Assembly (NCBI GenBank): GCA_000961645.1
Contig: LADM01000031.1
Span: 1-52,199 of the forward strand
Reading direction: 5' to 3'
Length of the DNA stretch: 52,199 nt
Origin: Gammaproteobacteria bacterium BRH_c0
Lineage (GTDB): Bacteria > Pseudomonadota > Gammaproteobacteria > Pseudomonadales > Porticoccaceae
Below the pieces are notes generated by a model, which had not been told where the DNA came from, made no database searches, and saw nothing but the letters and a program-made list of their open reading frames with translations. The stretch's first letter is position 1, and every line of letters starts with the position of its first letter. The position numbers and the translations under genes were made by a program. Below are positions 37,286-48,998 of the stretch, piece after piece.

Positions 37286-37989
37286 ATGCCCGACGTGTTC
37301 GAGACATTGAATATCTTTTGCTTCCTGGAACTTCACGCAAAACTACGGACATCGTTATTGAGCGCAATGGCAGGGTGACAGTAAGGCCGCCCACCCACTT
37401 CACCCCCGAACAGGTGGATGCGGTAGTGGACAGCAAACGGCTGTGGATCTATCGCAATCTGACTGAATGGAAGGATCTCAATACCAGCGCCGTTGCCCGG
37501 GAGTGGGTGAACGGCGAGACCTTTCTGTATTTGGGGCGAACTTACCGGCTGGCACTGGCATCCGACCAGGGTCGCGACCTGCTGCTCAAGGACGGTCGCT
37601 TTCGCCTCAAGCGGTCAGTGATCGAGCAGGGAGGAATTGATGCGGCTCGGGCCACATTTGAGCGCTATTACGTCGATAAAGGACAGGAGCGGCTGCAGGC
37701 TCTTGTCGCGCATTATGCTCCCAAGGTTGGTGTCCAGGTGGCTGGCATCAAGGTCAAGGAAATGGGCTACCGCTGGGCCAGCTGTGGCAAGACAGGCATC
37801 CTGAACTTCCACTGGAAGTGCATGATGGCGCCGCCGAAGATTATCGACTATATCGTCGTCCATGAGCTCTGCCACCTTCGCTACCGCGATCACTCCGATG
37901 CCTTCTGGAACGAGGTGGATAAGGTGATGCAGGACTGGCGTGAGCGTAAGGATTGGCTGAAGGTGCATGGCGCGCAGCTGGATCTGTAA
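37282..37989 (+). CDS. YgjP-like (M48/DUF45) metallopeptidase
   Basis: 235 residues. The zinc site is H194-E195-L-C-H198, with a third ligand candidate at H204 (HSDAFW), as in YgjP and SprT-like proteins. RWASCGKTGILNFHWK before it is also typical. Genes of this family often sit right after hsdR, but the substrate is unknown; a protease acting on the restriction complex is one idea. It overlaps the hsdR stop codon, so it is almost surely part of the operon. Confidence 0.88.
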   Translation: MNARRVRDIEYLLLPGTSRKTTDIVIERNGRVTVRPPTHFTPEQVDAVVDSKRLWIYRNLTEWKDLNTSAVAREWVNGETFLYLGRTYRLALASDQGRDLLLKDGRFRLKRSVIEQGGIDAARATFERYYVDKGQERLQALVAHYAPKVGVQVAGIKVKEMGYRWASCGKTGILNFHWKCMMAPPKIIDYIVVHELCHLRYRDHSDAFWNEVDKVMQDWRERKDWLKVHGAQLDL

Positions 37990-38045
37990 GGTCGCTCAAA
38001 CGTGAAAGGACTCGAGCCGCGATGTAGTTTAGGGAGGCCACATAA

Positions 38046-38966
38046 GTGAAAAATGAGACTGATACTGACGCCATTTTTATTGGCTGGGATGTTGGAGGAT
38101 GGAACTGCGAGAGAAACAGCAGAAGCAAGGACGCCCTCGTCATTCTGGATTCGAAGCTAAATATTGTTGGCCAACCTTTTCGCGGCAACTTGAGAAAAGT
38201 TATTAATCAAGCTGGAAAAAGCGAGGAGTTGATAGGTCTCGTTTTTGATCTTTGTGAGGCAGGTTCTCCTCCGACCAATGCAGCTATCACTCTGGCTATT
38301 GATACTCCGCTGGGATTCCCCTCTGCATTGGTCAATCTTATTACGGGTACAGGTCATAGTGGTCACATCGGGGCCTCGGAAAGTAACCCATACTTGTACC
38401 GCTATACAGAAAGGTTCCTTTTCGATTATGGATTGAAGCCACTTTCCGCCATCAAGGACATGATCGGCAGCCAGGCTACCAAGGGGATACACTTTTTATC
38501 GAAGTTTGCGCTGGAGATGCAGTCTGTGGGTGTGTGGTCAGACAGCAAGCGTCTAACGGTGGTAGAAGCCTATCCATCCGCCTGTTCTGCTTCGGACAGA
38601 ATCCGTCTTGAACTGGTGCGTTACCTGGCGAATCGTGACTTTCTACCAGATGACTTTCGTGTCAAAGATGTCCTCTTCGAGGATCAAGGGCGGTTATTCA
38701 ACGAACTGTTCAAGCTTGTCGAGAAGCTTCAGGAAGCAGAAGCAGGGCCAAAGGTGATGGAGGTGGAAACCGAGAAATGGATACGTCCAATTGGACATCC
38801 GGATATTCGTGACGCTCTGGTTTGTGCACTGATTGCCTATGTCTTCGTGACTGACAGGAATGAATTGGCCCCGCCGAAGGATGATGTTCCACCGTCCGAA
38901 GGGTGGGTCTGGGTTCCGAGAGACTCACTCAACTTTCGGCGGGACCGGCTGGTAGATCAGGTCTGA
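38046..38966 (+). CDS. DUF429 protein, predicted RNase H-fold nuclease
   Basis: 306 residues from a GTG at 38046, with GGGAGG about ten bases upstream. The family has an RNase H-like fold: D15 in GWDVGGW, then the strand LAIDTPLGFP, VVEAYPSA and HPDIRDALVCA near the end carry the acidic residues expected in the active site. No substrate is known. It follows the restriction operon by 56 bp in the same direction and ends 11 bp from the convergent integrase gene, so it is either the operon's last gene or an independent cargo gene. Confidence 0.75.
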   Translation: MKNETDTDAIFIGWDVGGWNCERNSRSKDALVILDSKLNIVGQPFRGNLRKVINQAGKSEELIGLVFDLCEAGSPPTNAAITLAIDTPLGFPSALVNLITGTGHSGHIGASESNPYLYRYTERFLFDYGLKPLSAIKDMIGSQATKGIHFLSKFALEMQSVGVWSDSKRLTVVEAYPSACSASDRIRLELVRYLANRDFLPDDFRVKDVLFEDQGRLFNELFKLVEKLQEAEAGPKVMEVETEKWIRPIGHPDIRDALVCALIAYVFVTDRNELAPPKDDVPPSEGWVWVPRDSLNFRRDRLVDQV

Positions 38967-38977
38967 ATTACTACACT

Positions 38978-40255
38978 TCATGACTTGAACGGAGCAATCG
39001 GGACTACCTTATTGGAGCCAAGGCGCATAGTGTCCAAATAATCCGCCCACCACTGCATCATTCGAGCTCGTTCGTCCATATAGCGTGCATGATGGGTGTA
39101 GGCCGCCCGAACCCCATTGCGCTCCATATGCGAAAGCTGCCGTTCGATGGCGTCGGGGTTGAACCCCTCCTCATTGAGGATTGATGACGCTGTGGCACGA
39201 AAGCCGTGGGGTACCGCCTTGGATTTGCCGGTGGTGTTGCCGTCGTAACCCATGCGAAACATAGCCAGGCGCAGCGTGTTATCACTCATGGGCTGATTGC
39301 GGTCGCGTTCAGAGGGGAAGAGCAGTTCGTACTGCCCGCTGATGACCTTGATCTCCTTTATGACGGTGACCGCCTGTTTGGAAAGAGGGATCAGGTGCTC
39401 CGATTTCATTTTCATGCCGCCGTAGCTGTTGCCCTCGCTGTCCATTCTGACACCGGGGATGCGCCACAGGTGTTTCTTGAGATCGAACTCTTCCCAGCGC
39501 GCACCGCGTATCTCGGAAGATCGCTGGAAGGTCAGTACGAGCAGTTTCAGTGCCAGTTGGGTTAGCGTGCGCCCCTGCAGGTGATAGTTGTCGAGTGCTT
39601 CCAGAAACACCGGCAGCTCCTTTCTGGGCAGTGATGGCCGATGTTCTGATTTCCGCGTCTTCAATGCTTTGTTGAGGTCAGCTGCGGGATTGGCGGTGGT
39701 GTAACCCATGACGATCCCATAACTGAAGACGCGCTTGATGTCGGTGAGGACCCGACTGGCCACATCCAGAGCATCCCTTACTTCAATCTGGCGGATAACC
39801 CGAATCACATCCTGGGGTGTCACGGCAATCAGTGACACCTCTCCTATTAAAGGAAGAACATCCTGGGTGAAGCGCCGCCAGATTCTGTCGGCGTGTTCTT
39901 CGGTCCAGGTGCCTTTTTGCTGGGTCCACCACTCATTTGCGACTTTTCCGAAGGACAGTCCCTGGGAGTCGGTGGCGTGGCGGCTTTGGCGTTTGGTTTG
40001 CTGGGGGTCGATGTTTTTGGCGACTTGCGATCGAGCTTCGGCGAGGGCTATGCGCGCGTCCTTGAGACCGACATCCGGGTAGACACCAAGTGCCAGGGTG
40101 CGTCGCTTGCCTCCTAGGCGGTAATCGTAGCGCCAGTACTTGGAGCCGGAAGGGTTGACCAAGAGATACAGGCCGTTGCCGTCGGTGAGTTTCCTGGGTT
40201 TAGTTCCGGGTTTTGCCTTGTCCACAGCGGGAAAGGTTAGCTGTTCCTTTGCCAT
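38978..40255 (-). CDS. P4-type tyrosine integrase of the island
   Basis: 425 residues from the ATG at 40255; a longer frame to 40318 would run through the arm-type repeat and is less likely. The N-terminal domain (KPRKLTDGNGLYLLVNPSGS) is the DUF4102 arm-binding domain. The catalytic core shows the Arg in RSSEIRGARWEEF, HGFRATASS (H-x-x-R) and the nucleophile Tyr in the final AAYTHHARYMDERARMM region. It integrates the element at tRNA-Leu by site-specific recombination. The gene is separated from the tRNA by 186 bp containing the arm sites. Confidence 0.95.
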   Translation of the reverse strand: MAKEQLTFPAVDKAKPGTKPRKLTDGNGLYLLVNPSGSKYWRYDYRLGGKRRTLALGVYPDVGLKDARIALAEARSQVAKNIDPQQTKRQSRHATDSQGLSFGKVANEWWTQQKGTWTEEHADRIWRRFTQDVLPLIGEVSLIAVTPQDVIRVIRQIEVRDALDVASRVLTDIKRVFSYGIVMGYTTANPAADLNKALKTRKSEHRPSLPRKELPVFLEALDNYHLQGRTLTQLALKLLVLTFQRSSEIRGARWEEFDLKKHLWRIPGVRMDSEGNSYGGMKMKSEHLIPLSKQAVTVIKEIKVISGQYELLFPSERDRNQPMSDNTLRLAMFRMGYDGNTTGKSKAVPHGFRATASSILNEEGFNPDAIERQLSHMERNGVRAAYTHHARYMDERARMMQWWADYLDTMRLGSNKVVPIAPFKS

Positions 40256-40308
40256 TTGGCGGTACCTGTCTGGAAGTAATTGACGGTATAAATCAAAAAC
40301 GAATCGAG

Positions 40309-40331
40309 ATACCGTCAAATATACCGTCAGG
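40309..40331. repeat. Integrase arm-type repeat (tRNA end)
   Basis: Identical to 18563-18585. It holds two direct TACCGTCA units, and a third, inverted unit (TTGACGGTATA) lies at 40280-40290. The cluster sits between the integrase start and the tRNA, so integrase binding here could also control its own gene. Confidence 0.7.
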
Positions 40332-40440
40332 CGGGGTGGATTCCAATGGATTTCTTAAGACCTTGTAGGACTAGGGATTTGGAAAAATTCTTTATTTTCA
40401 GGGGTTTTTAAGCGGTTTCGGATGTTGCTGGATGGTAATG

Positions 40441-40526
<86 letters not shown>

Positions 40527-40592
40527 ATTGCGTCGCGGCAAGTGCGGATATGTTGATTTTTGCCGGTCCCGTGCGTGGCGCACAGGCCGCGC

Positions 40593-40620
40593 ATTATAGC
40601 AGTGGTCCTTGCCGGGTCAA
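40593..40620 (-). promoter_or_regulatory. Sigma-70 promoter of tRNA-Leu
   Basis: Read on the minus strand, TTGACC at 40620-40615 and a perfect TATAAT at 40598-40593 are separated by 16 bp. A GC-rich stretch follows the -10 box, as usual for stable-RNA promoters under stringent control. The predicted start lies about 60 nt before the tRNA. Confidence 0.7.
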
Positions 40621-40725
40621 CAACTCACTGGGCTGCTGGCGCCTGTTTGCAACCAGCAGCGGGTGTTCCACGCTTGGTCGCCGGGGCGTAATCCGGTAAC
40701 CTTGCGCCTTTTCTGGACCCCGGAC

Positions 40726-42921
<2,196 letters not shown>

Positions 42922-42923
<2 letters not shown>

Positions 42924-42968
42924 TGCCCCGCAATTCCCAACAGTGCCGATTCAGGATTGAGGGGCATC
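42922..42968. terminator. Possible hairpin between convergent tgt and mscL
   Basis: GATGCCCC at 42922-42929 pairs with GGGGCATC at 42961-42968, with a further four pairs inside after one mismatch. The loop is about 20 bases and no T-run follows, so termination is only a guess based on position between convergent genes. Confidence 0.35.
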
Positions 42969-42992
42969 CGATTGTGCAGGTGGTATCAGCGC

Positions 42993-43445
42993 TCAGGATA
43001 CTTCAGAAGTGCAGTGGCCGCAGCGAGTGGCCTTGAGAGGAATAGCCGACAGGCAGTAAGGGCAGTCCTTGGTGGTGGGTGCAGCTGCCGGAGCCTCTTT
43101 CTCCCGTTGCAGGCGATTGATGGCCTTGATCAGCATAAAGACGGCAAAGGCCACAATCAGGAAGCTTACCAGGGCATTGAAGAACAGACCGTAATTGATC
43201 GTGACAGCACCTGCATCACGGGCAGCACTCAGTGTTTCATAGGGGCCAACAGCGGTTGCCCCTTCCTTGAGGGTGACAAACAGATCGGAAAAATCCACAC
43301 CTCCCAGCAGTAATCCTATCGGCGGCATCAGCACATCATCCACCAGGCTTTTGACGATGGTGCCAAAGGCACCGCCAATAATGATACCAACGGCCATATC
43401 AACGACGTTGCCGCGCATGGCAAAGGTTTTAAATTCTTTCAACAT
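42993..43445 (-). CDS. mscL: Large-conductance mechanosensitive channel MscL
   Basis: 150 residues from the ATG at 43445 ([19 protein letters not shown]). Two membrane helices (about 15-45 and 80-105) form the pentameric pore that opens under membrane tension during osmotic downshock. The C-terminal tail ends in a CPYC...CGHC pair, a zinc-ribbon-like addition seen in some proteobacterial MscL proteins. The gene is on the opposite strand to its neighbours, between tgt and secD. Confidence 0.95.
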   Translation of the reverse strand: MLKEFKTFAMRGNVVDMAVGIIIGGAFGTIVKSLVDDVLMPPIGLLLGGVDFSDLFVTLKEGATAVGPYETLSAARDAGAVTINYGLFFNALVSFLIVAFAVFMLIKAINRLQREKEAPAAAPTTKDCPYCLSAIPLKATRCGHCTSEVS

Positions 43446-43679
43446 GGTGTGTCTCCATTGTATTTGTTGTGTTCTGCCAGAGGTATTGAATGCGACGCTA
43501 CTGGAGCCGGCAGGGATGGTGTCGCAGGGTTGCAGCAACCCATTGGAGTGGAATTCCTGCCGTTCAACCTGCCGTTCAAATAGTAGCGTAATTTTCTATT
43601 CTGCCCAGCGTTTTATTGAGGGAGTGGCAGGGCTTTGGAGGGAGGGGTGAATTACATACAACCCCGAGGCTAATTCCCC

Positions 43680-43685
43680 TATAAT
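43680..43685 (+). promoter_or_regulatory. -10 box of the secDF promoter
   Basis: A perfect TATAAT lies 34 bp before the chosen secD start. The -35 region is poor. Because this box overlaps an upstream in-frame ATG at 43684, the start of SecD should be the ATG at 43720. Confidence 0.55.
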
Positions 43686-43719
43686 GCTTCGCTTTTACGC
43701 GACCCAAGAGCCCAATCCC

Positions 43720-45576
43720 ATGAATCGTTACCCGCTTTGGCGCTATCTGCTGATTCTGGCGGTACTCACTGTCGGCCTCATCTATTCTCTGCCCAACCTG
43801 TTTGTTCCCGATCCGGCGTTGCAGATCACCGGTCAGAGCAGCTCCCTGGAAATGGACGAAGCCGTTGTTGAGCGCATAAAAACAGCACTTACCGATGAGG
43901 GGGTGGCGTTTTTTGGCGAACAGGTCAAGAAGGCCGATGCCATGATCCGCTTTAACAGTGCTGCGGACCAGCTCAAGGCCAAGGAAGTCCTGCAGCGCGT
44001 GCTGGGCCCGGACTATGTGGTGGCGCTAAACCAGGCAGAGACCACACCCGGCTGGTTGAGCGCCTTGGGCGCCAAGCCCATGAAACTGGGGCTTGATCTT
44101 AGTGGCGGGGTGCATTTCCTGCTGCAGGTGGACACCGATAAGGTGGTCGACAAGTATCTCGAAACCCAGGTTGAGGAGCTCAAGAGGGCATTCCGCGAAG
44201 GTGGAGCCCGCTACAAACATCTGGGCCAGGAAGGACAGGTGGTGGTGGCAGAATTTGCCGATCAGGAGGCGCGGGATATCGCTGCCGATATTGTGCGCAG
44301 TGATTTCCGTGATTTTGCCCGTGAACTGGATGAGAACGATGGTCGATTCACCATCAAGCTCACAGTGCTCGACACCCTGATCAAGGAAAAAGAGGATTAC
44401 GCCGTAGGCCAGAACCTGACCACCCTGCGCAATCGGGTCAATGAGCTGGGCGTATCCGAGCCTATCGTGCAGCGCCAGGGCCGCAATCGCATCGTGGTGG
44501 AATTGCCGGGTGTGCAGGACACCGCTGCCGCCAAGCGCATTATCGGCAAGACCGCCAACCTGGAATTCCGTCTTGAAGCCGAGCCGGGCAAGACGGTGCC
44601 CCGTGAAGAGTTTGAGTTCAAGGATCCCAATGCCATGCCGCGCACGGCCTGGCTGGAAAAAACCATTGTGATTACCGGTGATCAGGTCAGCAACGCCTCC
44701 TCGGGTTTTGATGAAAACGGTCAGCCCCAGGTCAATATCAGTCTCGACAGCACTGGCGGTCGCGATATGAATTACGCTACCCGCAATAGCATCGGGCGAC
44801 GACTGGGCGTACTGTTTATCGAAACGCGCCCGGTCCAGAAAGAAGTGCGCAATGAGCAGGGCGAGCGGGAAACGGTCATTGTCCAGCAGGAAGAAAAGCA
44901 GATTATCAGCCTCGCCACCGTGCGCAGTGCCCTTGGGGTGCAGTTCCGCATCACCGGGTTGAGCAGCCCGGCGGAAGCCTCGGAGCTGGCCCTGCTGCTG
45001 CGGGCTGGCGGTCTGGCGGCGCCCATGTATTTTGTCCAGGAGCGCACCATCGGCCCTTCCCTGGGGGCGGAAAATATCGAGATGGGTATCAACTCCATCA
45101 TTATCGGCACTGCCATGGTGGTGCTGTTTATGCTGGTGATTTACCGGGTGTTCGGTATTTTTGCCAACCTGGCGCTGGGTTTTAACCTGGTGCTGCTGGT
45201 GGGAATCATGTCGATACTGGGCGCCACCCTGACCCTGCCGGGCATTGCCGGTATCGTCCTGACGCTGGGCATGGCAGTGGATGCCAACGTGCTGATTTTC
45301 TCCCGCATCAAGGAGGAGATGGCGGCAGGGCTATCGCCTCAGGCGGCCATTTATGAGGGCTACCAGCGCGCCCATGTATCCATCATCGACTCCAACCTCA
45401 CCACCATTATTGTTGGCGTGATTCTCTACGCTATTGGTTCCGGCCCGGTGCAGGGCTTTGCGGTGGTGTTGACCATCGGCATTCTGACCTCGATGTTTAC
45501 CGCTTTGATCGGTACGCGTGCCCTGGTAAACCTGTTCTTCGGTGGCCGCCACAACCTGCAAAAACTCTGGATTTAG
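43720..45576 (+). CDS. secD: Protein translocase subunit SecD
   Basis: 618 residues from the ATG at 43720. An N-terminal membrane helix (MNRYPLWRYLLILAVLTVG) is followed by a large periplasmic region and then five helices with GIMSILGATLTLPGIAG and VLTLGMAVDANVLIFSRIKEE, the conserved RND-type core. SecD with SecF uses the proton gradient to help protein export through SecYEG. Its own promoter is likely at 43680, separate from queA-tgt. Length is normal. Confidence 0.97.
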   Translation: MNRYPLWRYLLILAVLTVGLIYSLPNLFVPDPALQITGQSSSLEMDEAVVERIKTALTDEGVAFFGEQVKKADAMIRFNSAADQLKAKEVLQRVLGPDYVVALNQAETTPGWLSALGAKPMKLGLDLSGGVHFLLQVDTDKVVDKYLETQVEELKRAFREGGARYKHLGQEGQVVVAEFADQEARDIAADIVRSDFRDFARELDENDGRFTIKLTVLDTLIKEKEDYAVGQNLTTLRNRVNELGVSEPIVQRQGRNRIVVELPGVQDTAAAKRIIGKTANLEFRLEAEPGKTVPREEFEFKDPNAMPRTAWLEKTIVITGDQVSNASSGFDENGQPQVNISLDSTGGRDMNYATRNSIGRRLGVLFIETRPVQKEVRNEQGERETVIVQQEEKQIISLATVRSALGVQFRITGLSSPAEASELALLLRAGGLAAPMYFVQERTIGPSLGAENIEMGINSIIIGTAMVVLFMLVIYRVFGIFANLALGFNLVLLVGIMSILGATLTLPGIAGIVLTLGMAVDANVLIFSRIKEEMAAGLSPQAAIYEGYQRAHVSIIDSNLTTIIVGVILYAIGSGPVQGFAVVLTIGILTSMFTALIGTRALVNLFFGGRHNLQKLWI

Positions 45577-45585
45577 GTGTCAGTC

Positions 45586-46509
45586 ATGACAACGCTCAAC
45601 GTGATCAACTATATGAAGTGGCGCAAGCTCGCCGCTGTCATTTCCATCTTGCTGGTTCTCGGTTCCATTGGTTCCCTGGTAACCAAGGGCCTGGTGCTGG
45701 GGCTGGATTTCACCGGCGGTACTCAGATCGAGGTGGGTTTCGAAAACGATACCGATCTTGGCAAGATTCGCAGCCAGCTTGTTGCCGCAGGGTTTGAAAG
45801 TCCGGTTGTGGTGCACTTTGGCTCCCAGCGCGATGTGCTGGTGAAGTTCCAGGCTCAGCCCGATGCAGGACTTGAAGAGCGCATTGTCTCTGCCCTGTCG
45901 GCAGAGGGTGAGCAGGTGGATCTGCGCCGCGTGGAGTTTGTTGGCCCCCAGGTGGGCGAAGAGCTGCGCGATGACGGCGGGCTGGGCATTCTCGTTGCCC
46001 TGGGTCTGGTAATGCTCTATGTGTCGATGCGCTTTCAGTACAAATTTGCTGTGGGCGCGGTGGTGGGATTGATCCATGACGTCATTATCGTGGTGGGGAT
46101 ATTCTCGCTGCTTGAACTGGAAGTGGACCTGACCGTGCTGGCGGCAGTATTGGCGGTGATCGGTTATTCGCTGAATGACACGATTATCGTCTACGACCGC
46201 ATCCGGGAAAATTTCCGCCTGATTCGCGATGCAGACCCTATCCAGGTGATCAATGAATCGCTTACCCAGGTGCTGTTGCGAACGGTCTACACCTCTCTGA
46301 CCACCCTGTTTGTGTTGTTTGCCCTGTTTTATTTTGGCGGCGAGTTGATCCACAATTTTGCACTGGCGCTGATCATCGGTGTGGTTGTGGGTACAACGTC
46401 CTCAATCTATGTGGCGGCCAATATCATCCTGGGGATGAAGATATCCCGCGAAGACCTGATGCAGAAGGTCAAGGTGGAAGGCGTTGATGAGTTTGACGGC
46501 CTGCCGTGA
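45586..46509 (+). CDS. secF: Protein translocase subunit SecF
   Basis: 307 residues from the ATG at 45586, with AGGTG six bases upstream; a GTG at 45577 is the alternative. Six membrane helices and the motifs GLDFTGGTQIEV and VIGYSLNDTIIVYDRIREN identify SecF. It forms the SecDF complex with the product of the preceding gene, whose stop is nine bases upstream. Confidence 0.97.
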   Translation: MTTLNVINYMKWRKLAAVISILLVLGSIGSLVTKGLVLGLDFTGGTQIEVGFENDTDLGKIRSQLVAAGFESPVVVHFGSQRDVLVKFQAQPDAGLEERIVSALSAEGEQVDLRRVEFVGPQVGEELRDDGGLGILVALGLVMLYVSMRFQYKFAVGAVVGLIHDVIIVVGIFSLLELEVDLTVLAAVLAVIGYSLNDTIIVYDRIRENFRLIRDADPIQVINESLTQVLLRTVYTSLTTLFVLFALFYFGGELIHNFALALIIGVVVGTTSSIYVAANIILGMKISREDLMQKVKVEGVDEFDGLP

Positions 46510-46555
46510 CAGGGGATGACGCCGGGGTGTGAGCCGCGATTTCTGCTTGCGCACT

Positions 46556-47143
46556 TCAGCGCCAGCGGTTTTCCCAGGCCAGCATGACCCGGCGCGGGTA
46601 CCAGTACTCTCCGTAACTGCCGTTGTAGCGCGCCAGCGCTTCCCTCAGCCGACCCTGTTCTTTGTCGAGATAGTATTTGAGGATGGTGCAACCGTAGCGC
46701 AGGTTGACGTCAGCGTTGATCAGGTTGTCATCAGGGCGACCGATCTCGTTTTTCCAGAATGGCATCACCTGCATCAGTCCCTGGGCGCCAGCGCTGGATA
46801 CTGCGTAGGGATCAAACCGGCTTTCCACCTCAATGACCGCCAGCACCACTTCCGGTGAAAGCCCTGCCCGTACCGCTTCCCTGTGAACCTTGCGCAAAAA
46901 CAGCAAACGCTGGTTTTTGTCGGCAATAAAGCCTTGCAGATGGTTGGACTTGGCGAGCAGCCACACCTCGGCATCAAAGCGGTCTTCAAAACTGTCGGCC
47001 TGGCTGACAGTATTCTTCAGCAGGGCCAGCAGTTCCTCATCAACCGCTTCCTTGAACGGGCTGGCTACGCTGTTTAGCGCCAGCACCAGCGTGGCCGCAG
47101 TGGCCAACCGGGACAAAGCCTTCAACGCGCCAGTAGCTTTCAA
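46556..47143 (-). CDS. SLT-domain lytic transglycosylase
   Basis: 195 residues with a signal peptide (about 1-28, ending VAS). The catalytic Glu is in AVIEVESRFDPYAVS, followed by AGAQGLMQVMP and later ARYNGS, the order of the soluble lytic transglycosylase fold. Such enzymes cut peptidoglycan between MurNAc and GlcNAc in the periplasm. It starts 3 bp after the proS stop and is probably co-transcribed with it. It is convergent with secF. Confidence 0.92.
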   Translation of the reverse strand: MKATGALKALSRLATAATLVLALNSVASPFKEAVDEELLALLKNTVSQADSFEDRFDAEVWLLAKSNHLQGFIADKNQRLLFLRKVHREAVRAGLSPEVVLAVIEVESRFDPYAVSSAGAQGLMQVMPFWKNEIGRPDDNLINADVNLRYGCTILKYYLDKEQGRLREALARYNGSYGEYWYPRRVMLAWENRWR

Positions 47144-47145
47144 GG

Positions 47146-48867
47146 CTAGACCGCCGGAGTGGTTTTGCCCATCAGGAAATCGTTGATCTGCACCAGTGGA
47201 ACTTCGATGGATTCAGCATCGCGGCGACCCTTGTATTCCACTGTATTGTTTTCCAGCCCGCGATCGCCGACCACCAGGCGGTGGGGAATACCCATCAGCT
47301 CAACATCGGCCAGCATGGCGCCGAGGCGGCCCTTTTCAATATCCATCAGCAGCACATCGTAACCGCTCTGTTTCAGTTCCTTGTAGAGGTCTTCACAGGC
47401 TTTGCGCACGGCTTCCGATTTGTGGGCGTTGATGGGCACGATGGCGATCTGGAACGGTGCGATGCTGTCGGGCCAGATAATGCCGTTGTCATCGTGGTTC
47501 TGCTCAATGGCGGCGGCCACAATGCGGCTGACGCCGATGCCGTAGCAGCCCATGATCATGGTTTGTTCCTTGCCTTCTTCATTGAGCACCTTGGCGCCCA
47601 TGGCCTCGCTGTATTTGGTGCCGAGCTGGAAAATATGGCCCACTTCAATGCCGCGGCGAATTTCCAGGGTGCCCTTGCCGTCGGGACTGGGGTCACCTGC
47701 CACGACGTTGCGGATATCCTCGATGCGGTGGGGCGGGCAATCGCGCTGCCAGTTGACCCCGCTCAGGTGGTAACCGTCGCGATTGGCGCCACAGACAAAA
47801 TCGGCCACCACTGCAGCGGCACGATCGACAATCAGCGGGATGTGCAGGTTGACCGGACCCAGTGAGCCGACGCTGCACTGCAGTGCAGATTTCACATCCG
47901 CTTCGCTGGCAAATTCCAGGGGTGAGAGTACACCGGCAAGTTTTTCTGCCTTGATATCGTTGAGCTGGTGATCGCCGCGCACCGCGAGCGCCACCAGACT
48001 ACCTTCTTCCTCGCCTTTTACAATCAGGGTTTTGACTGTTTGCCCGGAGCTGACGCCAAGCAATGCGCAGACCTGGTCGATAGTCGTTGCCCCTGGTGTG
48101 GCGACTTCAGCGAGAGTCTGGGTGGGGCCGGGGGCTGCACTGAGTGTGGTGATCGCTTCCGCCTTTTCAATGTTGGCGGCGTAGTCACTGCCGTTGGAGA
48201 AGGCGATGGCATCCTCGCCGGACTCGGCCAGCACATGGAATTCGTGGGAAAAACTCCCGCCAATGCTGCCGGTATCCGCCAGCACCGGGCGAAAATCCAG
48301 ACCCAGGCGGGTGAAGATGTTGCAGTAGGTGCTGTGCATCAGGTTGTAGGTGGCCTGCAGGCTTTGCTGGCTGGTGTGAAAGGAATAGGCATCCTTCATG
48401 ATAAATTCCCGCGCTCGCATGACGCCAAAGCGGGGGCGAATCTCGTCGCGAAACTTGGTCTGGATCTGGTAAAAATTGGCGGGCAGCTGCTTGTAGCTGC
48501 GGATCTCGCCGCGGATTAGATCGGTGATCACTTCTTCATGGGTGGGGCCCAGGCAAAAATCCCGCTGATGGCGGTCATTGATGCGCAGCAGTTCCGGCCC
48601 GTACTGCTCCCAGCGTTTGGATTCCACCCACAGGTCGGCGGGCTGCACCACGGGCATCAACACTTCCTGCGCGCCTGATTTGTCCATTTCTTCCCGCACG
48701 ATTTTCTCCACGCGGCGCAGTACCCGCAAGCCGATGGGCAGCCAGGTGTAGAGTCCGGAGGCCAGCTTGCGGATCATGCCGGCCCGCAGCATCAGCTGGT
48801 GGCTGATAATTTCGGCGTCGGCGGGAGTTTCTTTCTGGGTGGAGATCAGGTAACGGCTGGCGCGCAT
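47146..48867 (-). CDS. proS: Prolyl-tRNA synthetase (bacterial type with editing domain)
   Basis: 573 residues. Class II landmarks include [33 protein letters not shown] (motif 2 region) and [18 protein letters not shown] (motif 3). A YbaK-like insertion at about 225-385 should remove mischarged alanine. The anticodon-binding domain follows ([22 protein letters not shown]). It charges tRNA-Pro with proline in the cytoplasm. It is divergent from the HIT-protein gene. Confidence 0.98.
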   Translation of the reverse strand: MRASRYLISTQKETPADAEIISHQLMLRAGMIRKLASGLYTWLPIGLRVLRRVEKIVREEMDKSGAQEVLMPVVQPADLWVESKRWEQYGPELLRINDRHQRDFCLGPTHEEVITDLIRGEIRSYKQLPANFYQIQTKFRDEIRPRFGVMRAREFIMKDAYSFHTSQQSLQATYNLMHSTYCNIFTRLGLDFRPVLADTGSIGGSFSHEFHVLAESGEDAIAFSNGSDYAANIEKAEAITTLSAAPGPTQTLAEVATPGATTIDQVCALLGVSSGQTVKTLIVKGEEEGSLVALAVRGDHQLNDIKAEKLAGVLSPLEFASEADVKSALQCSVGSLGPVNLHIPLIVDRAAAVVADFVCGANRDGYHLSGVNWQRDCPPHRIEDIRNVVAGDPSPDGKGTLEIRRGIEVGHIFQLGTKYSEAMGAKVLNEEGKEQTMIMGCYGIGVSRIVAAAIEQNHDDNGIIWPDSIAPFQIAIVPINAHKSEAVRKACEDLYKELKQSGYDVLLMDIEKGRLGAMLADVELMGIPHRLVVGDRGLENNTVEYKGRRDAESIEVPLVQINDFLMGKTTPAV

Positions 48868-48998
48868 GTTTCCTCTGTTATCAGGTAGTTTTCAGTGGGG
48901 GCTATTTTATGTCGCCTTGGGTGCGGGGTATAGTGCCGCCTAGAGTGACCGGTGATATTGACGCAAGGTGCGCCAATGCTGATGGTGAGGAGTAAACG

